Positions 44,856-53,846 of a stretch of 64,000 nucleotides of DNA are shown piece by piece; position 1 is the first letter of the stretch, and every line of letters starts with the position of its first letter. The notes beneath the pieces are model-generated. The model saw only the letters and a program-made list of their open reading frames with translations. It ran no database searches and was not told the DNA's origin. Made by a program: the position numbers and the translations under genes. Origin of the DNA: Verrucosispora sp. WMMD573 (lineage in GTDB: Bacteria > Actinomycetota > Actinomycetes > Mycobacteriales > Micromonosporaceae); the NCBI RefSeq assembly GCF_027497175.1, contig NZ_CP114901.1, positions 5,704,001 through 5,768,000 of the forward strand. Direction: 5' to 3'.

Positions 44856-45797
44856 TCAGTACTCGATCCGCTCACGACGGGTGATCCTCAGCTGGAGAGC
44901 GGCCAGCAGGATCGTGAAGATCGCCAGTGCCACGCCCATCGCGCAGGCGTAGCCGAACTGGCCCTTCTGGAAGGCGGTGAAGTTCAGCACCGACGCGAAG
45001 ATCTCACTGGCGTGGTTGGGGCCACCCTGGCTGGGCGTCATGACGAACACCAGGGCGTACATGTCCAGGGCGATGAAGCCCAGGTAGACCCAGGCCACCG
45101 AGACGGTGTCCCGCAGCAGCGGCAGGGTGATCCGGAAGAAGGTGTGGAACCGGCCGGCGCCGTCGAGGATGGCCGCCTCGTAGACGTCCTTCGGGATGGA
45201 CTGCATGGCCGCGGAGAAGAGCACCATGTAGAAGCCGGCGCCGCTCCAGACCGCGATCAGCAGCAGCCACCACAGCACCGCCGGTACGCCGAGGAAGGGC
45301 TCCGGGTCGTACATGAAGGTGATCGGGTCGTCCTCGCTGACCAGCCCGATCTTCATCAGCATGCCGTTGACCAGGCCCTGGCCGTCAGCGCGGTAGATCT
45401 GCTGCCACATCACCGCGATGACGACCAGGGACAGCACCTGCGGGAAGAAGAAGATCACCTTGTAGAGGCCGGAGCCGAACACTCCCCGGATGCCGGCCTT
45501 GTCCTCGCGTCCGCCCACGTTGAGCAGGAACGCGAGGAACAAAGCCAGCGCGATGGTGAACAGCGGCACGGTGATCAGGAAGAAGACGTTGTGCCAGAAC
45601 GCCTTCCTGATCAGCTCGTCGGAGAACAGCCGGAGGTAGTTGTCCAGCCCGACGAACTGCTGCCTGTCGGAGTAACCTCCCCAGTCGGTCAGCGAGTACC
45701 CGGCCGCCTGGAGGAAGGGCCACACCACGTAGAAGAGGTACAGCCCGACCGGCAGGGCCAGGAAACCCGTGACGAAACGCGCAACACCGTGCCGCAT
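44856..45797 (-). CDS. Amino-sugar ABC transporter permease, MalF-like (NgcF type)
   Basis: 313 residues, six helices; EAA loop EAAILDGAGRFHTFFRITLP (about 215-234). The tract YVVWPFLQAAGYSLTDWGGY and FVGLDNYLRLF are typical of MalF-like permeases in this subfamily. ATG 45797 has GGAAAGAG eight bases upstream; GTG 45806 in frame is less well placed. Lies between the binding protein and MalG-like permease. Confidence 0.88.
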   Translation of the reverse strand: MRHGVARFVTGFLALPVGLYLFYVVWPFLQAAGYSLTDWGGYSDRQQFVGLDNYLRLFSDELIRKAFWHNVFFLITVPLFTIALALFLAFLLNVGGREDKAGIRGVFGSGLYKVIFFFPQVLSLVVIAVMWQQIYRADGQGLVNGMLMKIGLVSEDDPITFMYDPEPFLGVPAVLWWLLLIAVWSGAGFYMVLFSAAMQSIPKDVYEAAILDGAGRFHTFFRITLPLLRDTVSVAWVYLGFIALDMYALVFVMTPSQGGPNHASEIFASVLNFTAFQKGQFGYACAMGVALAIFTILLAALQLRITRRERIEY

Positions 45798-45820
45798 GGG
45801 ACTCACTCTTTCCGTTCGGA

Positions 45821-47224
45821 TCAGGCGTCGCGGGTCTGCTTGGTGATCGACGAGTCCTGGGCGACCTTGTCGGCGGCGGCCTGCATCTTGTCGACGAACT
45901 GCGCGGCGGTCAGCCGGCCGGCCATCAACTCGGCGGACAGGTTCTGGCTCTCCTTGTCCAGGTCGGCGTAGAAGTTCCAGAGCTTGATCGAGATGAGGTC
46001 CGAGCTGGCGTTCTTCATCAGCTCGTTGGCGCTGGCGAGGGCGGCGTCCTGGACGTTGTCACCGGAGCCCTTGGTCGAGGCCAGGGACTTGGTCAGCTCG
46101 GCGAACTTCGCCGAGCCGGCCTTGGAGAGCACCGCGCGCAGGAACTCCTTGGCCGCGGCCTTGTTCGGCGCCTTGGCCGGAACGACGATGCCCTCGCCGG
46201 CACCGGCGTAGACGTCGTTGGGCGCCTTGTCGGTGGCGCCCAGGCCCCAGTAGTCGGAGATCTTCATCTCGAAGCCCGGCGGAATGGTCGCCGCCATCTC
46301 GTTCTTCAGCCAGGTGCCGACCTGGATGAAGGCCGCCTTGCCGTCGAGCCAGGCCTGCTGCGACTGGGTGTGGTCGAGCTTGCCGGGCAGCAGCAGCTTG
46401 TCCTTGACCAGCTTCTCCCACGCCTCCAGGGCCGGCAGCACACCCTCGGCCCGCCAGGCGTTCTCCTTGAGGTTGTCGATGTCGATGACGGCCTGCTTGC
46501 CGGCGGACTTCCAGACCGTCGCCATCAGCGCCCAGCGCGGGTAGTAGCCGTGCACGGCGTCGTACACGTACGGGGCCATGCCCTTGGCCTTGATCTTCGG
46601 AGCGAGGGCGAAGAACTCCTCGAAGGTCTTCGGCGGCGTCCAGCCCTCCTTGTCGAACAGCACCGAGTTGTACCAGTTGCCCCAGACCGTGTAGGCCACG
46701 TTCACCACGAAGAACTTGCCCTGGTAGGTGCCGTCACCGACGGTGCCCGGCAGCAGCGTGTCGGCCACCGTGCCCTCGCTGTCCCAGGCCGGTGCCGCCA
46801 GCAGGTCGTCCAGCGGCTCGATGGCGCCCTCGTTGACCAGGGTGCTGATGTCCATCATGTCGGCGCCGGAGTTCATGACGACGTCGCTGGGCTGCGTCGC
46901 CATCTTCGGCTGCTCTTCGGTCTTGATCTTCTGGGTGGAGCTCATGTTGACGGTGACGTTCGGGTACTTGGCGTTGAAGATCGCCTGGTCCTCCTTGGCC
47001 CAGGCGTCACCCAACCCACCGTTGAAGATGACCACCTTCACGGCGCTGCCGTCCTGCACGCCGAAGGGGTTGTCGTTGCTCTTCTCCCCGGCGCTGTCGT
47101 CGTTCTGGCTCGGCGTGCTGCCGGCGCAGGCGCTGAGCAGACCGGCGGCCGGGGTCACCAGGAGGCCCGCGGCCGCCGCGCGGCGCAGCAGGGTCCGGCG
47201 GTCGAGATCGGGGGTAACGGACAT
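45821..47224 (-). CDS. Amino-sugar ABC transporter substrate-binding lipoprotein (NgcE-like)
   Basis: 467 residues. The leader holds a twin-arginine pattern (DRRTLLRR) and lipobox LSAC (Cys33), suggesting Tat-dependent lipoprotein export. The mature start NPFGVQDGSAVKVVIFNGGL matches the NgcE family of N-acetylglucosamine/chitobiose-binding proteins from Streptomyces, as does AYTVWGNWYNSVLFDKEGW. It would deliver GlcNAc or a chito-oligosaccharide to the permeases. An SIS-domain sugar isomerase and an RpiR regulator upstream support an amino-sugar substrate. Confidence 0.88.
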   Translation of the reverse strand: MSVTPDLDRRTLLRRAAAAGLLVTPAAGLLSACAGSTPSQNDDSAGEKSNDNPFGVQDGSAVKVVIFNGGLGDAWAKEDQAIFNAKYPNVTVNMSSTQKIKTEEQPKMATQPSDVVMNSGADMMDISTLVNEGAIEPLDDLLAAPAWDSEGTVADTLLPGTVGDGTYQGKFFVVNVAYTVWGNWYNSVLFDKEGWTPPKTFEEFFALAPKIKAKGMAPYVYDAVHGYYPRWALMATVWKSAGKQAVIDIDNLKENAWRAEGVLPALEAWEKLVKDKLLLPGKLDHTQSQQAWLDGKAAFIQVGTWLKNEMAATIPPGFEMKISDYWGLGATDKAPNDVYAGAGEGIVVPAKAPNKAAAKEFLRAVLSKAGSAKFAELTKSLASTKGSGDNVQDAALASANELMKNASSDLISIKLWNFYADLDKESQNLSAELMAGRLTAAQFVDKMQAAADKVAQDSSITKQTRDA

Positions 47225-47250
47225 CGTGTGACTCTCCTTGTGATGTCGGG

Positions 47251-48000
47251 TCAGGCGGTGCGCCGGAGTCGCCCGGCGTACCGCGACTCGAGGGCGAGGT
47301 TGTGCTCGTCCCCACCGGGGACGTTGGCGGAGAGGTAGATAGGGGGTACCTCTCCGGCCTGGTGGAACCGTCGTACGACCTCCGCGGTCAGCAGCTGCGC
47401 CAGCAGCGCCGAGGTGACCGAGGAGACCGCACAGACCGCGCCGCCGCCCTCGAGCGGCAGCAGTGCGTCGCCGTACGGTGCGCCGTTGTCCAGCACCACG
47501 TCGGCGAGATCGACGAGCCGCCGGCCGGACGGGTGCCGCGGGGCCACCCGTCCGGTGTGCTCGACCGAGGTGACCGCGATCAGCGGGTGACCGCGTTCGG
47601 TGGCCAGCAACGCCAGTTCGACCACCGAACCGTTGATGCCGGACTGGGAAGCCACCACGAAGACGTCCTGCGGCTGGGGTGCGGCGATCGCGTAGAGCTG
47701 ATGCGCGACGGCCGGGTCACGTTCCAGCTTCGGGTCGGCCAGCACCTGATGCGAGACGCCGCCGTGCAGCACCAGATCGTGCAGAGAGATCCGGTTGGTG
47801 GGTACCAGCCCACCGGCCCGGGCGACCAGTTCGGCGGCGAAGGCTTCCGAGTGTCCGGCGCCGAACGCCTGCAACACCCCACCGTCGCGCAGGCTGGCGG
47901 CGATCAGATCGGCGGCCCGGCCCAGCGACTCGGAACCCCGCTCGACCAGCCGGTCGAGGACCGGCCGGACGGCTTCGGCGTACCCCTGGGCGCTGATCAT
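47251..48000 (-). CDS. SIS-domain sugar isomerase/binding protein
   Basis: 249 residues with one SIS domain: GVLQAFGAGHSEAFAAELVA, VFVVASQSGINGSVVELAL and PLIAVTSVEHTGRVAPRHPS are the sugar-phosphate-binding strands. It resembles YokA/AgaS-like isomerase-type proteins that act on amino-sugar phosphates. ATG 48000 overlaps the RpiR gene stop (ATGA). In an operon with an NgcE-type transporter, an N-acetylglucosamine-phosphate role is likely; the exact reaction is not shown. Confidence 0.83.
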   Translation of the reverse strand: MISAQGYAEAVRPVLDRLVERGSESLGRAADLIAASLRDGGVLQAFGAGHSEAFAAELVARAGGLVPTNRISLHDLVLHGGVSHQVLADPKLERDPAVAHQLYAIAAPQPQDVFVVASQSGINGSVVELALLATERGHPLIAVTSVEHTGRVAPRHPSGRRLVDLADVVLDNGAPYGDALLPLEGGGAVCAVSSVTSALLAQLLTAEVVRRFHQAGEVPPIYLSANVPGGDEHNLALESRYAGRLRRTA

Positions 48001-48959
48001 GCGCTGGCCTCCCTCGCGGCCTTGTGCCCGTCGACGGCCTGGGCGGTGCGCCGGAAGGCCGCGTGGGCGCGGTCGTGGGTGCGCTGGGCGACCGCGATGT
48101 AGAGCAGGTCGAGGACGACCAGTTGGGGGTGCCGGGCCGACAGCGCGTCCGGCCGGAACGTGGTGGCCTGGCTGGCGGTGAGCAGCACGATGTCGGCCAG
48201 TTCGGCCAGCGGCGACCGGCGGAATCCGGTAAGCGCGATGGTGGTGGCACCGCGGCTGCCGCCCTCGGCGAGCATCTCGATGGCCTCGCGGGTCTGGCCG
48301 CTGTGCGAGATGCCCAACGCGACGTCGCCGGGACGCAACAGCGCGGCGGCGGCCAGCCCCGAGTGCACGTCGTTCCAGGCCCACGCGGCCACACCGATGC
48401 GGTGCAGGCTGAACTGCATCTCCTCGCCGACGAGCGCGCTGCCGCTGGCGCCGAAGATGTTCACCCGCTCGGCACCGGCGATGGCGACGGCAGCCCGCTC
48501 CACCTCGGTCAGGTCGAGCAGGGCGGCGGTGTCGTGCATGGCCCGGGTGTCGGCGGCCATGATCTGCTCCAGCACCCGCTCCAGCGGGTCGCCGGGCTGG
48601 ATCTCCCGGCCGATGTCGACGGTCCAGCCGGCCGAGCGCGCCCGACCGGTCTCGGCGGCGATGCCCAGCCGCAGGTCGGCGTAGCCGTCGAAGCCCATCG
48701 CCCGGCAGAACCGGGTGACCGTGGCCGGCGAGGTGCCGCTGCGTTCGGCCAGCTCGACGATGGTGGCGCGAGCCGCCGCCTCCGGGTCGCTGAGCACGTG
48801 TTCGGCGACCCGCCGCAGCGCGCCGGTCAGTTCGGCAGCACCGGTGCGGACCCGGGCCAGCGTCCCGTCGGAGGCAACGCCGAGGGCGCCCCGGCGGTCG
48901 ACCCCATCGACGTCGGCCACCGCGGTGCCCGCGGAGGTGTCCGCCTCGTGATCAACCAT
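47997..48959 (-). CDS. MurR/RpiR-family transcriptional regulator
   Basis: 320 residues. N-terminal HTH_6 (ATIVELAERSGTSPATVTRF, about 66-85) and C-terminal SIS domain (VNIFGASGSALVGEEMQFSL, about 165-290). It belongs to the regulator group that senses amino-sugar phosphates. It is the first gene of the SIS-ngcEFG operon, with a stop/start overlap to the SIS gene, so it is autoregulated with the transporter. A near-consensus promoter with an inverted repeat lies upstream. Confidence 0.87.
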   Translation of the reverse strand: MVDHEADTSAGTAVADVDGVDRRGALGVASDGTLARVRTGAAELTGALRRVAEHVLSDPEAAARATIVELAERSGTSPATVTRFCRAMGFDGYADLRLGIAAETGRARSAGWTVDIGREIQPGDPLERVLEQIMAADTRAMHDTAALLDLTEVERAAVAIAGAERVNIFGASGSALVGEEMQFSLHRIGVAAWAWNDVHSGLAAAALLRPGDVALGISHSGQTREAIEMLAEGGSRGATTIALTGFRRSPLAELADIVLLTASQATTFRPDALSARHPQLVVLDLLYIAVAQRTHDRAHAAFRRTAQAVDGHKAAREASA

Positions 48960-48995
48960 GGGACGCCTTTCGGAAAAGACTGTTAACTGTTAGTG

Positions 48996-49029
48996 GTAAA
49001 AGTTCTTACTGAAGGCCCCTCCATGTCAA
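48996..49029 (-). promoter_or_regulatory. Promoter and inverted repeat for the rpiR-ngc operon
   Basis: On the minus strand TTGACA (49029-49024) is followed at the right distance by an AGAACT-like -10 (49006-49001). GTAA (48996-48999) and TTAC (49006-49009) form an inverted repeat overlapping the -10 region, where an RpiR dimer could block RNA polymerase. The start codon is 40 bp downstream. Confidence 0.5.
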
Positions 49030-49572
49030 GACTGTGGGCGAAGTTTTCAAACTGTTACCTGGGACACCAGTGCTGCCGCGACCGCGAGCGCGCCCCCCGG
49101 AAGCCGCCGCGACCAGCACGAACACGTCTCGATCAAGAAGATGAGGGCGGCGTCCGGCACGCCGCCGGCCAGCTCCGGACACGCGAAGACCCCCCGATGC
49201 TGGCCGGCGGCACTGACCTTCCGGTCGGCGGCACCGCCGACGCGACGCGGCCTCCCGCCCGAAGCCTGCCCGACACGCCGGCCGGGCCTGCCGGGCGTGC
49301 CCGCGCCGGCCGCCCACCCGGCGCGTATGCCCGCCGGGTGGCGCTGACGCATCGAGTTGTTGCCGCTTATCGATATTTGCTCGTCGATTGAGTCGTCAAT
49401 GGCTAGCAGAATCCATCCGATCCGTCCCAGGAAAGTCGCATTCCCGACTCGCCGATTCGCCTCCCTTCGTAAGGTCACCGTCGATACCCCTACCGGTGGA
49501 TTCGTTGCCCTGGCCGGTCCGTTAACGTGCAGTCGTAAGCAGCTACCAGCCGAAGTCCATGTTGGAGGTGTG
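49030..49572. other. Intergenic stretch, no supported gene
   Basis: Roughly 540 bp between the divergent ngc operon and the protease-NTPase module. Long frames occur on both strands (for example 48993-49391 plus), but they are Arg/Pro/Ala-rich without family features. The part from 49360 to 49570 is lower in GC than its surroundings, and probably holds the promoter of the downstream module; I cannot define the element. Confidence 0.4.
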
Positions 49573-49962
49573 GTGCCGGATATCCCACTGACCGACGCAC
49601 TGGCCGCGCTCATTCGGGACCTGCAACGATCGACCGTCGGCACTGCCGACGACGGCGTCGAGGTGGAACTCAACCTGGTCACCCGAGAAAATGACAACGA
49701 AGTAGCGTGGCATATCGCGCCAGTCCAGGACTCCCACGCACATCGCATCCGATTGACCGTCTATCCATGGCGGCAGCCACGGCACCCTTCAGTTCCCGAG
49801 CACCGGCAGCCCAGGGACCTCGCGCCAAGACCCACCGACCGGATAAGGCGTGGCGTGGACGAGACCGAGGTGGGCCTCGACCCGAGCCGGATCGGCAGCG
49901 CCCAGCTGCCGCCGATCGTCCGCCCGAAGCCCGGTCTGGACATCGAACGCGATGATCACTGA
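49573..49962 (+). CDS. Trypco2 (trypsin-co-occurring domain 2) protein
   Basis: 129 residues from GTG 49573. DIPLTDALAALIRDLQRSTV, then VEVELNLVTREND and HRIRLTVYP, match the Trypco2 domain: an N-terminal helix followed by a beta-meander, found next to trypsin-fused NTPases in actinobacterial conflict-type loci. The C-terminal 50 residues are basic and Pro-rich. GGAGG at 49564-49568 lies four bases before GTG 49573 (GTG 49570 is an alternative). The frame is open upstream to 49357, but that part has no family similarity. Its stop overlaps the next gene by 11 bp. Probably the small regulatory or adaptor partner of the protease-NTPase. Confidence 0.72.
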   Translation: MPDIPLTDALAALIRDLQRSTVGTADDGVEVELNLVTRENDNEVAWHIAPVQDSHAHRIRLTVYPWRQPRHPSVPEHRQPRDLAPRPTDRIRRGVDETEVGLDPSRIGSAQLPPIVRPKPGLDIERDDH

Positions 49963-50818
49963 CGAGGACGCCACCGGCAGCACCGACGCCCTGGAGAGAG
50001 GCAACGACCGCATCCGTGACGCGGCCAAGTGGCTGGTTGCCAGCGCCGCAGCGGTGGGTGCGGCAATGCTGGCCGGCAGCCAACTGTCGAGCATCGGCGA
50101 ACTTCCACTCGGCGTGCCCGACTCCGTCGACAACGCCCGGTTGTGGGTCGCGGTGGCGGGCGCGGTCGCCGGGCTCTCCACGGTGGTGTACGCCATCTGG
50201 ACCGCCGTGCAGATTCTGCTCCCGAAACTGGTGCTGGTCAGCGACCTGGCCGAGGCTTGGACGCAACGGAGATCCGCGTTGACGACGGTCGTGGAGCACT
50301 TCCGGCGCAACCCAAAGTACCTACAGGGCTTCGCCACGCCGGCCGACATAATCGCCGCCCGCGAGGACCTTGTTGCCGCGCAACGCGAGCCGGAGACCGG
50401 TGACGAGGTACGCACGCGGCTGGCGGCCGGCATCGCCGATCTCGACGAACGAATCACCGCGATCGAGGACACCGCCACCCACGAGGCGCTGAAGAGCCAG
50501 TTCCGGCACGCCCTGCGCAAACTGATGCTGGCCACCGCCGTCACCGCCGTCGGCATCGTGACCTTCGCCTGGGCCGCCAACCCGCCGGCCGCCCAGCCCA
50601 CCGCCGACCTGCGCAACGCCCGTTTCGTCGACGCGTACCTGCGGGACGCCGATCTGCGCAACGCCAAGCTCGACCACGCCGACTTCAGCAACGCGGACCT
50701 GACCGGCGCGGACCTGACCGGCGCTTCGATCGGCGGGGTCGTCTGGCGGAACACGATCTGCCCCGACGGCACCAACAGCGACGACAACCGCCACACCTGC
50801 GCCGGCCACCTCTCGTGA
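49952..50818 (+). CDS. Three-TM pentapeptide-repeat membrane protein
   Basis: 288 residues. Two N-terminal hydrophobic segments (about 27-44 and 63-88), a helical cytoplasmic region (about 95-185) with EDLVAAQREPETGDEVRTRL, then a third membrane helix (LMLATAVTAVGIVTFAWAA, about 192-211). Residues 217-255 are pentapeptide repeats of the A(D/N)Lxx type (ADLRNARFVDAYLRDADLRN, ADFSNADLTGADLTGASI). It seems a membrane anchor presenting a right-handed quadrilateral beta-helix. It overlaps the Trypco2 gene by 11 bp and the protease gene by 4 bp, so it must act with them. Exact role unknown; it could be the membrane effector or tether. Confidence 0.75.
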   Translation: MITDEDATGSTDALERGNDRIRDAAKWLVASAAAVGAAMLAGSQLSSIGELPLGVPDSVDNARLWVAVAGAVAGLSTVVYAIWTAVQILLPKLVLVSDLAEAWTQRRSALTTVVEHFRRNPKYLQGFATPADIIAAREDLVAAQREPETGDEVRTRLAAGIADLDERITAIEDTATHEALKSQFRHALRKLMLATAVTAVGIVTFAWAANPPAAQPTADLRNARFVDAYLRDADLRNAKLDHADFSNADLTGADLTGASIGGVVWRNTICPDGTNSDDNRHTCAGHLS

Positions 50819-53808
50819 CGGGATTGGAGCCGCACGTCCAGCAGGTGGTCAAGGTACGCGGCAGGCTGCTCGGCTCCGGGTACGCCGTCGGGGAGGACCT
50901 GGTGCTCACCGCCGGGCACGTCGTGGGCGCACGCGGGGAGCCGACCTGGGTCTCCCGCAGTGACAGCCCCACCGAACCGGAGCACCGGGCGACGGTGATC
51001 TGGCGCGGCGACGACCTCGACGCCGACGCGGCCCTGATCCGGATGGACGTGCCGCTGTGGTCCCGCGAGCAGACTCGTATCCGCTACGGCGAGCTGCGCG
51101 GACATCGGCCGGTGCCCTGTCTCACCGTCGGGTATCCCTGGGTCCGGGTCGGGCACGACGGCCGCCACCTCGACGAGCTGCCCGGGCAGGTCATGCCCAG
51201 CCTCGGCTTCGAGGACCACCGGTACGCCCTGGACTCCACCCGGATCGCGCCGCTGCCGCCGCAGCCGCAGCGCGACGACAGCGGTGCGGTGATACGCGAC
51301 GACTCCGGCACTCCGGTGTTGGAGCCGAATCCGCACAGCGGTTACTCGGGTGCCCCGCTGCTGACCGCAGGCGATCGGCAACTCCTGCTCGGTGTCATGG
51401 TGGCGGTGCCGTCCCGGTACGGTCCTGGCCGGCTGGACGCGGTACGCATCACCCGGCTGCTCGCCGACCCCGCCTTCGCCGGCCTGGTCGGCACCTCGCT
51501 CGACCAGGTCGAACGGGAACCACCGCAGCTGCTGCCGACCGGAATCGTCGAACACGCAGCGGCGTTGACCGAGCTGGCCGACAACCTGCGCGACGACCGA
51601 CTGCCATACGTGTCGCCCGCCGACAGCGACGCCGCCACCCATCCCGTACAGCTGCTGAAGCGCCTCGACGAGCAGGCCGGCCAGTCCGGGCTGCTGCTGG
51701 TCGGTCAGGCCGGAATCGGCAAGACCCGCACCTGCCTGGAGGTCGCCGGCCGTGCGGTCGACGAGGGTTGGCGGGTGCTGCACGTACGCCCGGGTGAACC
51801 GTTGGTCACCACCGAGCAGCTGATCGAGGTGGTGACCGGCTGCACCGACGAACGCCTGCTGATCATCATCGACTACCTGAACCTCAGCGCCCTGGACTAC
51901 CCGGCGATCCGGTACCGACTGCTGCCTGCCGCGCGCGCCCGAGGCATCCGGCTGGCCCTGCTCGGATCGGCCCGGCCCGGCTGGTTACACCAGAAGGACA
52001 ACACCCCACTCACCGAGGTGTTCAAACCTGTCGAGTTGCGACCCGACGACGCGCACCTCGACCGCATCCGGCACCAGGTCGTCACCGCGCTGGCCCCCAG
52101 GGCGCGGACGATCCTCGGCGCGGAACGGCTGTTGCAGTTGTGCGGCCGACGACCGGTCATCGCCACCCTGATCGCCGCCGCGGCCGAGGCACAGGCGGAT
52201 CGGGGGCGGCTGTCGACGGCGATCGGCGACCTGCGGCCGGAGAACCTCCTGGACTGGTTGGTCCGCCGGCTCAACGAGGACGACCTGCTGCATCACGCCG
52301 AACGGCTGGACGACGAGCGCGACCCCGACCTGCGGCTCCAGGTCTACGCCGCGATGGCCGCCGCCACCCCTCAACCACGTCCCGCCCTGGTCTCCTGCGG
52401 CGGCCGGGTCGAGCACAGCGACGAGTCGCGCGCCGAGCACCTACTCGACGTCCTGCTCGCGATGGGCTGGCTGATCCACACGCCGGACGGCCTGGCGCCG
52501 GTGCACGACATCGTGGTCGACCAGTTGCTGGAGCACACCACCGTGCGGGCCGGCCTCGACACGGTCCGCACCAAGGTCGCCGACCGGATCCTCGACGCGT
52601 GCCTGACCAGTGCCCGCACCATCGGCCGGTACGCCATCAACCTGGACCGGCTGCTGCGTGACATGGCCCTCCAGCACCGCGACGGGCCGCTCGCCGGGCA
52701 CTGCACGGCCTGGCTGGCCGCCAACGCGAACGCGGCCGGCGTGCTGCTGGCCAGCCAGCGTGACGAGGGCGCCTACGCCCTCGGCTCGGTGCTGGACAAC
52801 TCCGCGTGGGCGCAGACACTGTTCCAGCACTGGCCGCAACTCGGGGAGCCCTGGCTGACCGAGCACGGAAAATCACTGCCGGCGCGCCACATCCTCTACA
52901 AGGGACTGCGTACCGTCGCCACGCCGCAGGCCGCCCTCCTGATCGACATGGCGTCCGTCTGGCTGGCGCTGCATCGAACGGCGCTGGAGGCCAGCTTCGT
53001 CATCTCAACCTTGCTGAGCCGTACCGACCTGCGACCGGAGGATGCCGGTCACGGTATCGAAGCCGCCCTGGCCTGGCTTCAACAGAACGGCGACACGATC
53101 GACGCCGGATTCGTCCTGTCGCCGTTGCTGGCCGTGAGGAAGCTGACCGACCTGCCGCAGTGGCTGTCGCCGCTCATCGACCGCTGGGCGGACAAACACC
53201 GGTCAGCGCCGCACGTCGTTTTTGTCAGCAAGCAGCTCACCCGGCAGAAAGCCCTGACCGAGACCACTGCGGACGTGGTGTTGCAGTGGGCCGCCACGCA
53301 CCCGGAGGATGTCGACATCCCGTGGCGCCTGACCGGTATCGCCGCAAGTATCGATCGCTATCCGAACTTGACCGCTCGGCTAGTGCGCTCGGTCGAGGTC
53401 TATCTGGACGCGGTCGAGCACGAGACGGCGGAGGTGATGAACGGGCAGGGTCAACTGGACGGCCTGATCCAAGCGCTCTGCCGACGTCGTTCACTGCGCT
53501 GCGGCCTCGCCGGGGCCCGCCTCGACGACATCATTCTCCGCTGGCTGGCCCATCCGGCCGCGCTGAACCCGAACTGCCCGGAAGACAGTTACTTCAGTGA
53601 GGCAGCGCGTCGCGTCCAATCGCTGGTCTGGGCAGGGCGATTCAGCCACCAGGGCGCGGTCGACGTGCTGGCCCGACTCCACCACTGGATTTCCCGGTGG
53701 CGGGTCGCCGAGCCGCACATCCACCTGCGCGACGTAGCGCTGCGGGAGACGGCGGCGCTGCTCGCCGCGCTGACGGCCCCGGCAGCAGCACAGCAGTTGG
53801 TGGAATAG
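50815..53808 (+). CDS. Trypsin-like protease fused to STAND-type NTPase with helical repeats
   Basis: 997 residues. Residues 10-225: trypsin fold with catalytic triad His35 (LTAGHVV), Asp71 (DADAALIRM) and Ser178 (HSGYSGAPLL). Residues 275-450: P-loop NTPase with Walker A GQAGIGKT (297-304), Walker B LLIIIDY (Asp353) and sensor LLGSARPGW. Residues 450-620 hold a winged-helix-like region (LLDVLLAMGWLIHTPDGLAP, VHDIVVDQLLEHT). Residues 640-920 are alpha-helical repeats of about 38-40 residues, e.g. ASFVISTLLSRTDLRPEDAG and AGFVLSPLLAVRKLTDLPQW. The order effector-NTPase-repeat sensor is that of STAND immune receptors. No signal peptide, so cytoplasmic. GTG 50815 overlaps the upstream stop (GTGA). 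Target of proteolysis unknown. Confidence 0.85.
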   Translation: MTGLEPHVQQVVKVRGRLLGSGYAVGEDLVLTAGHVVGARGEPTWVSRSDSPTEPEHRATVIWRGDDLDADAALIRMDVPLWSREQTRIRYGELRGHRPVPCLTVGYPWVRVGHDGRHLDELPGQVMPSLGFEDHRYALDSTRIAPLPPQPQRDDSGAVIRDDSGTPVLEPNPHSGYSGAPLLTAGDRQLLLGVMVAVPSRYGPGRLDAVRITRLLADPAFAGLVGTSLDQVEREPPQLLPTGIVEHAAALTELADNLRDDRLPYVSPADSDAATHPVQLLKRLDEQAGQSGLLLVGQAGIGKTRTCLEVAGRAVDEGWRVLHVRPGEPLVTTEQLIEVVTGCTDERLLIIIDYLNLSALDYPAIRYRLLPAARARGIRLALLGSARPGWLHQKDNTPLTEVFKPVELRPDDAHLDRIRHQVVTALAPRARTILGAERLLQLCGRRPVIATLIAAAAEAQADRGRLSTAIGDLRPENLLDWLVRRLNEDDLLHHAERLDDERDPDLRLQVYAAMAAATPQPRPALVSCGGRVEHSDESRAEHLLDVLLAMGWLIHTPDGLAPVHDIVVDQLLEHTTVRAGLDTVRTKVADRILDACLTSARTIGRYAINLDRLLRDMALQHRDGPLAGHCTAWLAANANAAGVLLASQRDEGAYALGSVLDNSAWAQTLFQHWPQLGEPWLTEHGKSLPARHILYKGLRTVATPQAALLIDMASVWLALHRTALEASFVISTLLSRTDLRPEDAGHGIEAALAWLQQNGDTIDAGFVLSPLLAVRKLTDLPQWLSPLIDRWADKHRSAPHVVFVSKQLTRQKALTETTADVVLQWAATHPEDVDIPWRLTGIAASIDRYPNLTARLVRSVEVYLDAVEHETAEVMNGQGQLDGLIQALCRRRSLRCGLAGARLDDIILRWLAHPAALNPNCPEDSYFSEAARRVQSLVWAGRFSHQGAVDVLARLHHWISRWRVAEPHIHLRDVALRETAALLAALTAPAAAQQLVE

Positions 53809-53846
53809 TCCCGACGGCGCGGCTTTCGTCGGCATACTTTCGGACT

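Noticed and set aside
48993..49391. Plus-strand frame of 132 codons in the gap upstream of the Trypco2 gene
   Set aside because: Arg/Pro-rich composition, overlap with the ngc promoter, no recognisable family and no SD.
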